A DNA stretch of 62,927 nucleotides from Bacteroidales bacterium (GCA_016935615.1 JAFGQO010000024.1:1-62927), one strand, 5' to 3'; shown: positions 43,039 through 53,500, numbered from the stretch's first letter. Notes: generated from the sequence alone by a model not told the origin. A program made the numbers and translations.

Positions 43039-45513
43039 TTAAATATCCAGCTCGACAATTGTAATTCCTGCACCTCCCTGATCCGGGTGTTCATCTTTCA
43101 CGGATCTGACAAGTTGACTGGAGTTCAGGTACTCCCTTATAAGCTGGCGGAGTATGCCATTTCCTTTGCCATGTAATATTCGTACTGTCTTTACAGCAAC
43201 AACAAGAGCATCGTCAATAAAATCCTGAACTTTGGCAATAGCTTCTTCTCCCCGTAATCCGCGAACATCAATCCGGGAATTAAAATTAAGCCGGCGCTCT
43301 TCATAATTGCTCGCTTTCCTTGTTTTCCTGATTTTTAAAAGATCATTGTTCTCTTCAATTATTACTTTGGAACGTTCGACTGTTGTAATCATATTCCCAA
43401 ATGCTATTAACACCGATTTATCATTGACTTCAAGGACTTCTCCGATGCTGTCCATATCCTTCAGTCGTACGGCATCTCCCTTTTGGATTGAAGATTCGGC
43501 AGATATCTTTTTTGCTTTGTTCGTATTTTTTGCAGTATGTTCCAAATCAGTACTGTGTTTTACCAAACGTTCACCTGCTTGTTGTATTTCTATGATTTTC
43601 TTATCAATCTGATCCGAAGTATCCTGATTTGTAATCTCCTTTTTATAGTTTTCCAGTTCTTCCCTGGCTTTTTGCGTTCTTTCTTTACGGGCATTGCTTT
43701 CCTTAATTTCCCGTATTGTTCGTTCAATTTGCTTATTTGCATTTTTTAAAACTTCATTTGCTTCGTTTTGCGCCTTTTTCAGAATGTTTTTTCTTTCTTT
43801 TTGGATCTCCTCAAGCTCGGACGTGTACTTATTATACAAATTATCAAGTGTTTTTTCAACATTACGGATGCGTTGTCTTTTTTCTTCCCAGTATTTTTTA
43901 TCCCGAATAATTTCCCTGAGGTGTTTTTCAAAGTTCACATGATCTTCACCAATTTTTTCAGAGGCACTTTGAAGAATCTTTTCCGGCAGACCAATATTTC
44001 GTGCTATATCAATGGCAAATGAACTGCCGGGTTTGCCGATAGAAAGCTTAAAAAGAGCTTTCATATTCTGTGTATCAAAAAGCATGGCTCCATTGAGTAT
44101 CCCCGGGGTTTCAGAAGCAAAATATTTCAGGTTTGCATAATGCGTGGTTAATACACCAAAAGCTTCTTTTTTGTTTATATCTTCCAGAATTGCTTCAGCA
44201 ATAGCCCCACCGAGAGATGGTTCTGTTCCCGTGCCAAATTCGTCTATCAAAATCAGGGTTTCATGATCAGCCATTTTTACGAAGAACTTCATGTTTAATA
44301 AATGGCTGCTATACGTACTCAGATCATTATCAAGCGATTGTTCATCTCCGATATCAATAAAAATATTTTGATAGATGCCTGCCTCTGAATTTTCTGACAT
44401 TGGAACCAACATGCCACATTGTACCATATATTGAAGCAATCCGACAGTTTTCAGACATACTGATTTTCCTCCTGCATTTGGTCCTGAAATGAGGAGTATG
44501 CGATTTTGTGTATTAAGATGAATATCTAACGGCACAACTTCTTTTCTTTCAGACGAATGAGAAAGATACAATAAAGGATGTACAGCATTTTTCCAGTAAA
44601 AGCCAGGGGTATTATTAACAATTGGATGTTTCCCGTTTATCTTCAAAGCGAACTTTGCCTTTGCTCTTAAAAAATCTATTTTTCCAAGTGCTTTATATGC
44701 TTCGAGCATTTCATTAATGTGAGGTCTTATAAAATCAGCAAAGTGTATTAGTATTTTAATGATCTCTCTCCTTTCGGCATAGATTAACTCACGAATCTCA
44801 TTATTCATTTCAACAATTGCTCCCGGTTCAACAAATACTGTTTTCCCTGAAGCGGATTCATCATGCACAATACCCCCCAGGGCTCTTTTGCTACTTGTAT
44901 GAAGAGGTATGACCGGTCTGCCTTCACGGAGTGTAATTTCCGCATCATGATCTGCTACGCCTTCCTTTTGAGCTGTTTTCAGAATATTTTGAATGCGTTT
45001 GGAAACAGAAGATTGTTTTTGCTTGATTTCCTGCCGGATTTGTTTTAGATCCGGTGATGCACTATCTCTCATGTAACCCTGCTTATCAAGAATAATATCA
45101 AGGTGTTTTTCAATGAATGGAAAAAACTTAAGATCTGAAAATTCTGAACAAATAAACCTGTATTTTTCTTTGTTTTCAGTTTTGCTGAAGAAATGTTCGA
45201 GATTCTTTATTGTAGAAATTGATTTCTTAAGATTATTCAGTTCATCCATTTCAGCATAGCTGCCTTCAATTTTCATCTTTTCAAGGCATTGTGTGCTGTC
45301 GATATAATTCTCCTGCGGAAAGTTTTGCTCGAAAAGAAGTATATTTCTTACATCTTCAGTCAGATCAAGTTGATGTATGATCGTATTAATATGAACTTCA
45401 AAAGCCATGGAATCAACAAGATTCCTCCCAAGTTGACATAGACAGTCTTCGGAAACCATCTGTCGGATACGATCAAATCCAGTTTTGTTCTCAAAAGAAT
45501 CCGGGAAAATCAT
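43039..45513 (-). CDS. mutS2: Endonuclease MutS2
   Basis: An 824-residue MutS2 protein, which binds branched or collided DNA/ribosome substrates and, in various species, limits recombination or splits stalled ribosomes. ATPase motifs are Walker A GPNAGGKS (344-351), LILIDEFGTGTEP (Walker B) and LTTHYANLK. A long coiled coil (about 520-650) follows, and the C-terminal Smr domain has IDVRGLRGEEA and the HGKGNG catalytic loop. The mismatch-recognition domain of MutS is missing, as expected. It is on the same strand as the DUF218 gene upstream and the deacetylase-like gene downstream but is separated by gaps, so it is likely single. Confidence 0.95.
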   Translation of the reverse strand: MIFPDSFENKTGFDRIRQMVSEDCLCQLGRNLVDSMAFEVHINTIIHQLDLTEDVRNILLFEQNFPQENYIDSTQCLEKMKIEGSYAEMDELNNLKKSISTIKNLEHFFSKTENKEKYRFICSEFSDLKFFPFIEKHLDIILDKQGYMRDSASPDLKQIRQEIKQKQSSVSKRIQNILKTAQKEGVADHDAEITLREGRPVIPLHTSSKRALGGIVHDESASGKTVFVEPGAIVEMNNEIRELIYAERREIIKILIHFADFIRPHINEMLEAYKALGKIDFLRAKAKFALKINGKHPIVNNTPGFYWKNAVHPLLYLSHSSERKEVVPLDIHLNTQNRILLISGPNAGGKSVCLKTVGLLQYMVQCGMLVPMSENSEAGIYQNIFIDIGDEQSLDNDLSTYSSHLLNMKFFVKMADHETLILIDEFGTGTEPSLGGAIAEAILEDINKKEAFGVLTTHYANLKYFASETPGILNGAMLFDTQNMKALFKLSIGKPGSSFAIDIARNIGLPEKILQSASEKIGEDHVNFEKHLREIIRDKKYWEEKRQRIRNVEKTLDNLYNKYTSELEEIQKERKNILKKAQNEANEVLKNANKQIERTIREIKESNARKERTQKAREELENYKKEITNQDTSDQIDKKIIEIQQAGERLVKHSTDLEHTAKNTNKAKKISAESSIQKGDAVRLKDMDSIGEVLEVNDKSVLIAFGNMITTVERSKVIIEENNDLLKIRKTRKASNYEERRLNFNSRIDVRGLRGEEAIAKVQDFIDDALVVAVKTVRILHGKGNGILRQLIREYLNSSQLVRSVKDEHPDQGGAGITIVELDI

Positions 45514-45532
45514 AATATATAATATCAGAATT

Positions 45533-45540
45533 CAAAATTA
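45533..45540 (-). promoter_or_regulatory. Candidate -7 box of mutS2
   Basis: On the minus strand the bases read TAATTTTG, matching TAnnTTTG, 20 bases before the mutS2 ATG at 45513. The -33 position shows only TTAA. Confidence 0.38.
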
Positions 45541-45644
45541 ATATTCTTTGAATAGAATGTTAAAGAGAACTATTATTTCGGATGCAAAGCAGAAGATATT
45601 TTTGAGCTGGAAGAATCAGATTTGTTGAGTATGAATAGTTGATT

Positions 45645-46454
45645 TTATATCCAGCCTTTTAGCTTATAATAGACAATGGCGCACCATTCCCGCAAAACTG
45701 TTATTTCGTATTTCATATAATTCCACATGTTATATCGCAAATTCAGCTTACGGGTTTCTGCTTGCAATTCTTTTATTGTTATGTCCTTTCTGACCAGTAT
45801 TTCCTCATCAATGGCTTCCTCAAACGATGGTCTTCCTCCGACGTATTGAAAGCCGACTTTATGGAACGCGGCCACAGAACGAAACATATGGTCGGGCGAT
45901 GTAACAATTCGAATAACCACACTATCAATATTTTTTGCATAGAACATTTTCCTGATGTTGACTGCCTGGCTTCTGGTATTATGTCCTTTATTCTCATATA
46001 ATATTCTTGAACTGTCAATGCCACGAAGAATTAATTCTTGTGCCATAAGTAGCTCCGGTGATTTTTCATGTTTTGCCGTATCACCGGGAATAGCAATAAT
46101 AATTTTGGAATCCGGAATTTCCTTTGCGATTTCCGAAGTAAAGAAACATCGCAAAAGTCCGTCAGGACCAGGCATTCCACCACCTCCCATCACCACCAGA
46201 ACATTTGGCTCTTGAGTTAATTTTGCATTGTAAGTTCCCAACCAGTAATATGCCCAGAACGGACAGTCTGTAAAACTCAACAGGACAGATAGCAGCAAAA
46301 TAAATCCCAGCACAGTTAATGCTTTTCTGAACACCTTAAGTGTTTTAAGACAGTAAGGCTTAATTGCTTTTAAGTTGATCATCAGGATTTTATGGTATTC
46401 AATTTCAGGTTTTCGTTCGACAAAATACAAAAAGTTTGTGAATACAGGTTTCAT
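45645..46454 (-). CDS. DUF218/YdcF-SanA family protein
   Basis: A protein of up to 269 residues with one N-terminal helix (about 45-65, ending LLSFTDCPFWAYYW) and a cytoplasm- or periplasm-facing DUF218 domain. Conserved points are NVLVVMGGGGMPGPDG, in place of the usual VVLGGG, followed by DSKIIIAIPGD and the GIDSSRILYENKGHNTRSQAVNIRKM segment, whose E...NT..NA pattern is typical of the family. VTSPDHMFRSVAAF follows. DUF218 proteins affect envelope integrity (SanA) or bind S-adenosylmethionine (YdcF); the substrate is uncertain. A later Met at residue 25 (MINLKAIK) is an alternative start. Confidence 0.78.
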   Translation of the reverse strand: MKPVFTNFLYFVERKPEIEYHKILMINLKAIKPYCLKTLKVFRKALTVLGFILLLSVLLSFTDCPFWAYYWLGTYNAKLTQEPNVLVVMGGGGMPGPDGLLRCFFTSEIAKEIPDSKIIIAIPGDTAKHEKSPELLMAQELILRGIDSSRILYENKGHNTRSQAVNIRKMFYAKNIDSVVIRIVTSPDHMFRSVAAFHKVGFQYVGGRPSFEEAIDEEILVRKDITIKELQAETRKLNLRYNMWNYMKYEITVLREWCAIVYYKLKGWI

Positions 46455-46732
46455 TTATACCAGTTAAATCATGCTTCCTGTCAATTGCATTGTCATTAGT
46501 ATAACAAAAACAACTTTTTTGTATTGATTCTTGTTCACAAAGGAACCAAATATACCAGGAAAGGTCTTTTCATTGATAATATGGCCGGCAATGAAGCAGA
46601 ATCGGATACTTTGATTTATCTTTGCGGCAATTGTGATTAGCTATATGAAGTCTATGATCTTCTCATATCGGGAGGATTGGATTCAGAACAAATACGAAAC
46701 GAAATTTACTTTTAATTTTTGATCATCCTTGC
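46455..46732. other. Shared upstream region of divergent genes
   Basis: This 278-base gap lies between the starts of the DUF218 gene (minus) and the miaB-like gene (plus). It is AT-rich, with a TATCTTTG box at 46617 and no hairpin of note. A 25-codon frame beginning at 46645 (MKSMIFSYRE...) is possible but has no supporting signal and is not called. Confidence 0.5.
46617..46624 (+). promoter_or_regulatory. Candidate -7 box upstream of the miaB-like gene
   Basis: TATCTTTG is the same -7 sequence as at glyA. It lies 109 bases before the ATG at 46733, in the 278-base gap between divergent genes. No TTTG is found 19 bases upstream, so the match is supported by one box only. Confidence 0.35.
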
Positions 46733-48211
46733 ATGGATGAAAATAAACAGTTCGTGACAGATATGAGATTTCACCTGGTTACATTGGGATGTCAGATGAA
46801 TAAGTCAGACAGTGAAAGAATAATCACTGTTATTGAACAGATGGGGTATACCTGGACCGATAATGAAGAAAATGCTGATTTATTAGGCATTGTAGCCTGC
46901 TCAGTACGACAGAAAGCAATCGACAAGGTGTACACTAAAATTCACAAATGGAACAAATGGAAAGACAAAAGAAACCTGATAAGCTTTGTAACGGGTTGTG
47001 TTTTGCCTGTTGATCGTGAAAAATTCCTGAGATTATTTGATCTGGTTTTTCTGATCACTGAATTACAGCAATTTCCGGAGATGCTTCATCAGTATGGTAT
47101 TGTCACACCATTTTCAGCAAATGAAAGGATAGAACCGGATACTCGGGGAAAAGAATCAGAAGCACCTGATTTCCGGACATTGGTATTTGATCATCATAAG
47201 ACCATAGCCGGAAAGCCAATTCTTATGAAAAAACCTGAAACCGGGATATTCGAATTCTGGAAGGTGAATCCACAATATCGATCAGAATTTGAGGCGTTTA
47301 TTCCAATACAAAACGGTTGCGATAAGTTTTGTACTTTTTGCGCGGTACCCTATACAAGAGGAAGAGAAATATCACGTTCGGGTACTGAGATATTGGATGA
47401 GTTGAAGCAATTGGTTGAAAGAGGTTACAAGTCAATTACACTTCTTGGGCAAAATGTTAATTCATATGGGTTAGATAAAAAAGGAAAGGAAATTTCTTTT
47501 GCCGGACTTTTAAAAAATATCGGGGAATATGGAAATCAGACATCGAGAGATTTCTGGGTGTATTTCACTTCGCCTCATCCTTGTGATATGGGAGATGATG
47601 TACTAAAGACAATAAGACGGTACAAGTGCCTCGCTAAACAGATACATCTGCCTTTACAATCGGGCGATGACAAGGTTTTAATGAAAATGAACAGGGGCCA
47701 CAGTCTGAAAGATTACCTCGGAATTATTGCGTCAATTAAAAAATACCTTCCTTCAGCCACCATTTTTACAGACATCATTGTTGGATTTTCGGAGGAAACA
47801 GAGGAGCAATTTATGAATACATGGAAAGTTATGGATGAAGTCCGGTTCAATATGGCTTATATAGCAAGGTATTCACCACGACCGGGAGCTGCAAGTGCAC
47901 GATGGGAAGACGATGTGACACATGCAGTTAAAAAAGACAGGTTACTCAGACTTTCAGATTTGCTTCAGCAACATTCACTGGAATACAATAAAAAAATGAC
48001 AGGGAGGAAATACAAAGTGCTGGTTACCGGTTTCGATCGTCAAAAAGGATTTCTTTCCGGTTTGACGGAAGGGAAAATTATTGTTCGGTTTGCCTCTGAA
48101 AATATACAGTTAATTGGTGAATTTGTTGAGGTGGAAATAATATCGGCTGCTGATTTTGCAACAGAAGGGAAATTGATCAGTGTATATAACACAGCATTGA
48201 CAGAAGCATGA
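46733..48211 (+). CDS. Radical SAM tRNA methylthiotransferase, MiaB-like
   Basis: Inserts a methylthio group, most likely at C2 of N6-isopentenyladenosine 37 in tRNA. The 492 residues contain an N-terminal UPF0004 domain with three cysteines (Cys20 in TLGCQMN, Cys56 in VACSVRQKA, Cys89 in VTGCVLP) for one 4Fe-4S centre, and a radical SAM domain with CDKFCTFC (Cys196, Cys200, Cys203) for the other. GQNVNSYG is a MiaB-type motif. A TRAM-like domain ends the protein. Unusual points are ACSVRQKA in place of NTCSIRDNA and a longer linker (about 120-190). The stop overlaps the MtaB gene start by four bases (ATGA), so both are one operon. Confidence 0.85.
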   Translation: MDENKQFVTDMRFHLVTLGCQMNKSDSERIITVIEQMGYTWTDNEENADLLGIVACSVRQKAIDKVYTKIHKWNKWKDKRNLISFVTGCVLPVDREKFLRLFDLVFLITELQQFPEMLHQYGIVTPFSANERIEPDTRGKESEAPDFRTLVFDHHKTIAGKPILMKKPETGIFEFWKVNPQYRSEFEAFIPIQNGCDKFCTFCAVPYTRGREISRSGTEILDELKQLVERGYKSITLLGQNVNSYGLDKKGKEISFAGLLKNIGEYGNQTSRDFWVYFTSPHPCDMGDDVLKTIRRYKCLAKQIHLPLQSGDDKVLMKMNRGHSLKDYLGIIASIKKYLPSATIFTDIIVGFSEETEEQFMNTWKVMDEVRFNMAYIARYSPRPGAASARWEDDVTHAVKKDRLLRLSDLLQQHSLEYNKKMTGRKYKVLVTGFDRQKGFLSGLTEGKIIVRFASENIQLIGEFVEVEIISAADFATEGKLISVYNTALTEA

Positions 48212-49497
48212 AAAAAAGGGTCGCTTTTAGGACACTGGGTTGCAGATTGAACCAGTTTGAAACAGATTCACTCGTAACTGATTTTTACAATGCAGGATAT
48301 GACATAGTCAGTTTCAGTGACAAGGCAGATGTTTATATAGTAAATACATGTACGGTTACGAATCAGGGAGATAGAAAATCAAAGCACGCGATTAACCAGG
48401 CCGTGCGTGCTTCAGGTGATGATTCAATTCTGGTTGTTGCCGGGTGTTTGGCGTTAAGTCAGAAGGAGTATCTTGAAAACAGGAAGGACATTACGTATAT
48501 CGTAGACAACAAAAACAAAGGTTCTGTTTTTTCCCTGGTTGATTCTCATTTTAAAGGAGAATTGATACACCCGTCGGCGTTGAAACAGGACACCTTCAAT
48601 TATAGTCTTGTTGAGAAAAGTCTTCATACCAGAAGTGCAATCAAAATTCAGGATGGGTGTGATAATTTCTGTACGTTTTGCATCGTCCCAAAGGTTAGAG
48701 GCAGGGCAATCAGCCGATCTGCAGATGATGTGCTTGAGAATGTGCACAAATCAGTTGAACTTGGGAACAAAGAGATGGTTCTTACCGGTGTCAATATTAG
48801 CCGATATGATTTTGATGGGTTGAAATTTGATGATCTGGTAGAGAAGATTCTTACATTGCCCGGTGATTTTCGTGTACGGGTTTCTTCTATTGAACCGGAA
48901 GGATTCACAGATAAATTCCTTGCACAATTTGAGAACCCTAAACTTTGTCCTCATTTGCACTTGTGTTTGCAGAGTGGTTCCGATAAAGTATTGATGCGTA
49001 TGCGTCGTACATATTCCATTGCTCAATATATGAATACAATTGATCAGTTTCGTAAACACTATCCCGGATTTAATTTTACAACGGATGTCATTGTTGGCTT
49101 TCCCGGAGAAACGGAAGACGAATTTCTGGATACCTGCAAAGTAGTGCAGGAGGCAGGTTTCAGCCATATCCATACTTTTAAGTATTCTCGTCGTTCAGGA
49201 ACACTCGCCGATCGTTTAACAGATCAAATCAGTGAACAGGTAAAGAGCAATCGCAGCAAAACGATAAGAGAAATTGCCGATACAATGAAGCTTGAATATA
49301 GAAAGAAATTTATTGGCAAAGAACAAATCCTGTTGGTTGAACGAAACAAATCCAAAGGAGGGGCCAGAGGGTACGGTGAACATTATGTACCAATTCTGAT
49401 TCAGGGAAAACAGCTTCAGGAAAACGAATTCTATAAGGTTCGCGTAACAGGTATCCTCGATGATAAGGAGCGATCCATGACAGCTGTTTTACAATGA
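48208..49497 (+). CDS. mtaB: tRNA t6A37 methylthiotransferase MtaB
   Basis: Methylthiolates N6-threonylcarbamoyladenosine at position 37 to give ms2t6A. The 429 residues have Cys12 (LGCRLNQFE), Cys48 (NTCTVTNQGDRKS) and Cys80 (VAGCLA) for the auxiliary cluster, and CDNFCTFC (Cys151, Cys155, Cys158) for the radical SAM cluster. LTGVNISRYDFDG and FTTDVIVGFPGETEDEF are family blocks, and a TRAM domain follows. LNQFE and NTCTVT distinguish MtaB from MiaB. Its substrate is made by the TsaD system, whose gene lies at 26775-27797. It overlaps the preceding gene and converges without a gap on the alpha-galactosidase remnant. Confidence 0.93.
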   Translation: MKKRVAFRTLGCRLNQFETDSLVTDFYNAGYDIVSFSDKADVYIVNTCTVTNQGDRKSKHAINQAVRASGDDSILVVAGCLALSQKEYLENRKDITYIVDNKNKGSVFSLVDSHFKGELIHPSALKQDTFNYSLVEKSLHTRSAIKIQDGCDNFCTFCIVPKVRGRAISRSADDVLENVHKSVELGNKEMVLTGVNISRYDFDGLKFDDLVEKILTLPGDFRVRVSSIEPEGFTDKFLAQFENPKLCPHLHLCLQSGSDKVLMRMRRTYSIAQYMNTIDQFRKHYPGFNFTTDVIVGFPGETEDEFLDTCKVVQEAGFSHIHTFKYSRRSGTLADRLTDQISEQVKSNRSKTIREIADTMKLEYRKKFIGKEQILLVERNKSKGGARGYGEHYVPILIQGKQLQENEFYKVRVTGILDDKERSMTAVLQ

Positions 49498-49878
49498 TTA
49501 ATCCTGCGTAACTTTCTTCAGTTTCAGCAACACGGCATTATGGGCCGGAATTTCAAATTGCATATTTTTTTCAGTTGTTCCCAAATCTTTTTTGCTCCAG
49601 ATATCCCTGACTTCATATTTGCCATTAAGAATATATACATGCTCCCAGTTAATTCGTAAATGAAATGCCACATCTTCATAGTTGAAAATGCAAACAGCCC
49701 AGTTACCACCTGACAGCTCTCTGATCCAAATTTCTTTGCCGCGGTGATCCATAAAACGATATCCCTGTTTACCCAATGGATCCTGGTCGATAGCGATGGC
49801 TTCTTTATTGGTGAGTATCTCCAAGATCTCAGGTGTCATTATACGCAAATCATTTCCAGCCGTTAAGGGAACTGCCTT
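49498..49878 (-). pseudogene. 3' remnant of a GH27 alpha-galactosidase
   Basis: The longest open frame (49498-49848, TTG start) is a 116-residue piece: MTPEILEILTNKEAIAIDQD followed by PLGKQG and a beta-sandwich ending in HNAVLLKLKKV. This is the end of a family 27 alpha-galactosidase, from the last barrel segment into the C-terminal domain. Homology continues upstream of the possible start as PLTAGNDLR, where intact enzymes read PLxxGNDLR, until an in-frame TGA at 49879-49881. The catalytic Asp residues and the rest of the barrel are missing, and no other coding remnant lies upstream. The gene is thus 5'-truncated and not functional. Confidence 0.75.
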
Positions 49879-50018
49879 TCAGGTGCACGTAGATACAATC
49901 CACGCTGAGGAGGGCTAAATAGTATGCCCTTATCAATGATTGAAATGATTTTACAAACTCATGACAATTCGTGACGTTCTTTTACCTGGAAATGACATAG
50001 ATGATAAGTCAACCCCGT

Positions 50019-50026
50019 ACATTTGT
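50019..50026 (+). promoter_or_regulatory. Candidate -7 box of the small exported-protein gene
   Basis: TACATTTG matches TAnnTTTG and lies 28 bases before the ATG at 50055, within the 176-base gap after the alpha-galactosidase remnant. No clear -33 element is seen. Confidence 0.4.
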
Positions 50027-50054
50027 CAAATAATTAAATAGTAAAACTGCAACA

Positions 50055-50486
50055 ATGAAAACAAAAACTACTTATCCGGCAAAAGCATTTCTTGTAGCAG
50101 GAATGATTCTGATACAAGCTTCCTTAATAGCAAATGATGGTTCTGATGTAAATCAGAATTCTAATGAAACTGAAAATGTGGATTCTGAGTACACTGAGAG
50201 TCCCGCCACTCTGAAGGCTGAAAATGATTACTATTCTATAGATGAAGAAGCTTTCGAAGCCGAATATGAAATACAGGACTGGATGTGCAACCCTCATAAT
50301 GATTTTTGGAATTCTGATCCCATTGAAGATGAACCTGAGATTGAAGAATGGATGTATAATCCACAGCACAATTTCTGGTCAGACCTTAATGATGCAGAGG
50401 AATTAGAACCGGTTATCGAAAGCTGGATGACCAATCCGGATGATTGGAATAATACCGGTGATAAATTTATGCATGCTTCATTATAA
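50055..50486 (+). CDS. Small exported acidic protein with three WMxNP repeats
   Basis: A 143-residue protein that I do not recognise. The first 26 residues look like a signal peptide (KAFLVAGMILIQASLIA). The mature part is very acidic (many Glu and Asp) and has three repeats: IQDWMCNP (73-80) then HNDFW, IEEWMYNP (96-103) then QHNFW, and IESWMTNP (121-128) then DDWNN, spaced 23 and 25 residues apart. The repeats read E-(V/I)-x-x-WMxNP-x-x-x-(F)W. A repeated short Trp/Pro motif in an exported acidic protein suggests binding to another surface component, but no function can be assigned. It is divergent in nature from the adjacent caspase operon, to which it converges. Confidence 0.65.
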   Translation: MKTKTTYPAKAFLVAGMILIQASLIANDGSDVNQNSNETENVDSEYTESPATLKAENDYYSIDEEAFEAEYEIQDWMCNPHNDFWNSDPIEDEPEIEEWMYNPQHNFWSDLNDAEELEPVIESWMTNPDDWNNTGDKFMHASL

Positions 50487-50569
50487 GTTATAGTCATCGG
50501 GGCCCGACGAAATCAATCGTGCGGTAGCGGGAAGGGTCTTTAATCTGCACAAATTACAATAATTTCCGC

Positions 50570-53500
50570 TTACCTCACAATCACAATCGGGAAATCCTGG
50601 CCATAGCTGTAGCCTGTAGGGTATTGCGGGGTGAGCATGTATTGCCGGGTAAGCTCGGGCACACGGTCTTCCACATAGCCCTTTAACTCGTTGGCGGTTA
50701 TTTTCTTATCGCCGGTGCTGCCGTCTGCTTTGCCCTGCAGTGCTTCAATAATGGCATAAGTAAAAATGCCGTGCTCCAGTTCGCGGGCTTCCGAGGCGAA
50801 CTGTATGGCCCCGCTTGCCAAAAGAAAAAAGCTTCCGGTGCTTCGGGCCAGCTGGGCCACTGCCTTCTCACGGCCTGCCCCTCTGGCATTAAATGCTGTC
50901 AGTGCACCGCCTGCCTGGCAGGCGTCCAGAATAAAAAGCTGCTTGCCTGCCGCAATGTTTTTCGAGAGGTTGAGCAACTCCTCTGTGGATATCGCCTTTT
51001 CTTTCAGCTGCGCCTCATCGCCATACAGGTTGGTTACATCGTAGGGGATAATGTAAAATCCGGGCGTTTCATTTTCACTACCCTCACTCATGGCCCCGTG
51101 CCCGGCAAAATAAAAAACAAAAACATCTTCTGGACCGGCTTTTTGCGCAAGCCCGGCAAAGACCTGCTCAATGCCTTCTTTGCTCGCATCGTTGTCTTTT
51201 ACAAAGTATTCCTCAATGCTTTTGAATATGCCGTTGGCTCCCTGTTTTATGGTTCGCGTATACGATTTTGCATCGTTCACGGCATAGGTCAGCTCATACG
51301 AAGGGTTCTTGTACTTGTTAATGCCTATGGAGTAAATGTAGAGATCCACATCCGATTCCACACCGTCATAATACACCGTTAAAAAGGCTTCCTCCGATTC
51401 GGTCCTGTCTTTATTGTATGCTGTGGCGGTTATCAGGTTCTTACCGGCATATACGGGCACTTCAATGGTCTCTTTATATTGCTTTCCGCTTCGTTTTGCC
51501 GTGCCGGGGTAGGTGATATTCTGTATCAGCTTGCCGTTGTTGTACAACCTTAATTCGTCTATTCCTCCGCCCATATCCGTGGCCTGCACCGAAAGGGTAA
51601 TTTTGTCATGAAACCACTCAACGGAATCAATAGTTGCAATGCTACTGATCGAATTGTCGGGCAGAATATTCATTTCCACTTTGGGTATGTCTTTGATCAG
51701 TTCCTCCAGACCGGAACCCGAATCAGTAAATTCTTTTCCCTCCTGTATTCTCCGGATCAGGTTGGGCGCATAGTATTTTTCAAAAAGCGATTCCACGGGT
51801 ACTACTTCCAGGCCCGAAACATAATTTATCCGTTTCAATGCTTCGGGAGAACCGTCGAAGTACGATTGCGGATTTTTTGCCAGCCAGCTGTAACGGTCAA
51901 TCTGTATGTAGGTGTACAGTTCTTTGAAATTTGCCAGGTCCCAGACCTTTATTTCACCATCCACGCTGCACGAGACCAGAGTATTTCCGTCTTCCGATAC
52001 CTGCAGTGAAGTTACGCCTCCCGAATGTCCTTCCAGGGTAGGCAGTTCTTTTCCTGTAACCGGGTCCCATACCCTTATGGCTCTGTCGTTGCCCCCCGAC
52101 AGTACATATTCGCCCGAAGGATGAAAGGCCACGGAAAAAACACCCGAGGTATGCCCTGAATATTTGTTTACCTCCATGCCAGAAAGCAGGTCCCATATTT
52201 TTACTTTTCCATCGAGACTGGCAGATACCAACAATTTGCCGTCAGGACTAAAACACAGGTCGGTGACCAGGTTGGTATGCCCTACTATGCTTCTGAATTC
52301 TTTTCCGGCGTCTACCTCCCAGAGTTTGAAATTATTCCCCAGGTCAGAAGCTGCTATGTACAGATCGTTGGGTGTGAATTCAACACGGTAAGGAGAAACA
52401 TTGTCGAGGTTCATGTAATTGATCAGTTTACCGCTTTCGGTCTCCCATATTCTCATGGTGGCATCCCAGCTGCTGCCGAGAAGGTATTTGTCATCACTGC
52501 TGAACCTCACATCAAAGATCAGTTCTGCAAACCCTTTAATGGTTTTGATCAGCTTGCCTGTGGACAGATCCCAAAGTTTGATCCGTCTGTCGCCGCTCCC
52601 TGTTACAAGCCATTTTCCGTTGCTGCTGATATCGGCACAGAGCACAGCCTGTGAATGCCCGACGAACTTTCTCTCAATTTTCCCGGTTTGGATATTCAGC
52701 AGTACGGCAATGGAATCGATATTTCCTTTTACAAGATAATTTCCGTCCGGACTAAGGGCCAGGGCCGATTTTATGCGCAGGTATCGTATAATGTTGGAAT
52801 CGTACCAGTTGCCCTGGTCATATTTCATCCCATCATCGCGCTGTTTGTTCAGGCAGCCTTCAAATAACCTGCTTTTCCTCCCTGACTGAATATTCCAAAG
52901 CGCTGCGGTATTGTTCTTGTTTGTAGTGAGCAGGTATTTGCTGTCGGGGCTGAAAACGGGCAGACATTCCAGACCATCGAAAGAAAGATGCAGGATCTTC
53001 TTGCCTGTTTTTATTTCCCAGACAAAACTTTCATCGTCGGCAGTTACCATAATATACTTATCATCGGGACTGAAAGAGATCTCATCGGTCCAGGAATCGT
53101 CGAATTCAAAGCTTTGTACACGGCTGCCTTTTTTCACATCCCACAGCACCACCCCCGCGTATTTTGAATACGAAGCAAGGTACTTGCTGCTGTGGCTGAA
53201 GGCAATCAGGGTTTTGCAGCCGTCGCACGATTTCTCTTCGTTGGGATCGAGCGCATACAGTTCTTCGCCGTTTTCCATATCGAATAGTTTTACCATTTCT
53301 TTGTTTGAACCTATGGCGAGGTATTTGTTATCGGCACTGATGGCATAGGAAAAGGATTTTTCCATGGGAAAGGTTTTGTTCTTCGTGCTATCCGTCAGAT
53401 CAACAAGCTGAGATTCACTGTAATTCGCGTAGGTCATCAGCTTGTTTCCATCCCTGCTGAACCACCCGGGATATATGGTGGCCGCATAATCTTTTTTAAA

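Noticed and set aside
46645..46722. Possible 25-codon leader ORF before the miaB-like gene
   Set aside because: It has no overlap or coupling with the next start and no conserved feature; short ORFs of this size are expected by chance.
50771..51382. 203-codon plus-strand ORF over the caspase domain
   Set aside because: The minus-strand frame holds the catalytic FAGHG and DACQAGG motifs; high GC in this block lengthens antisense frames.
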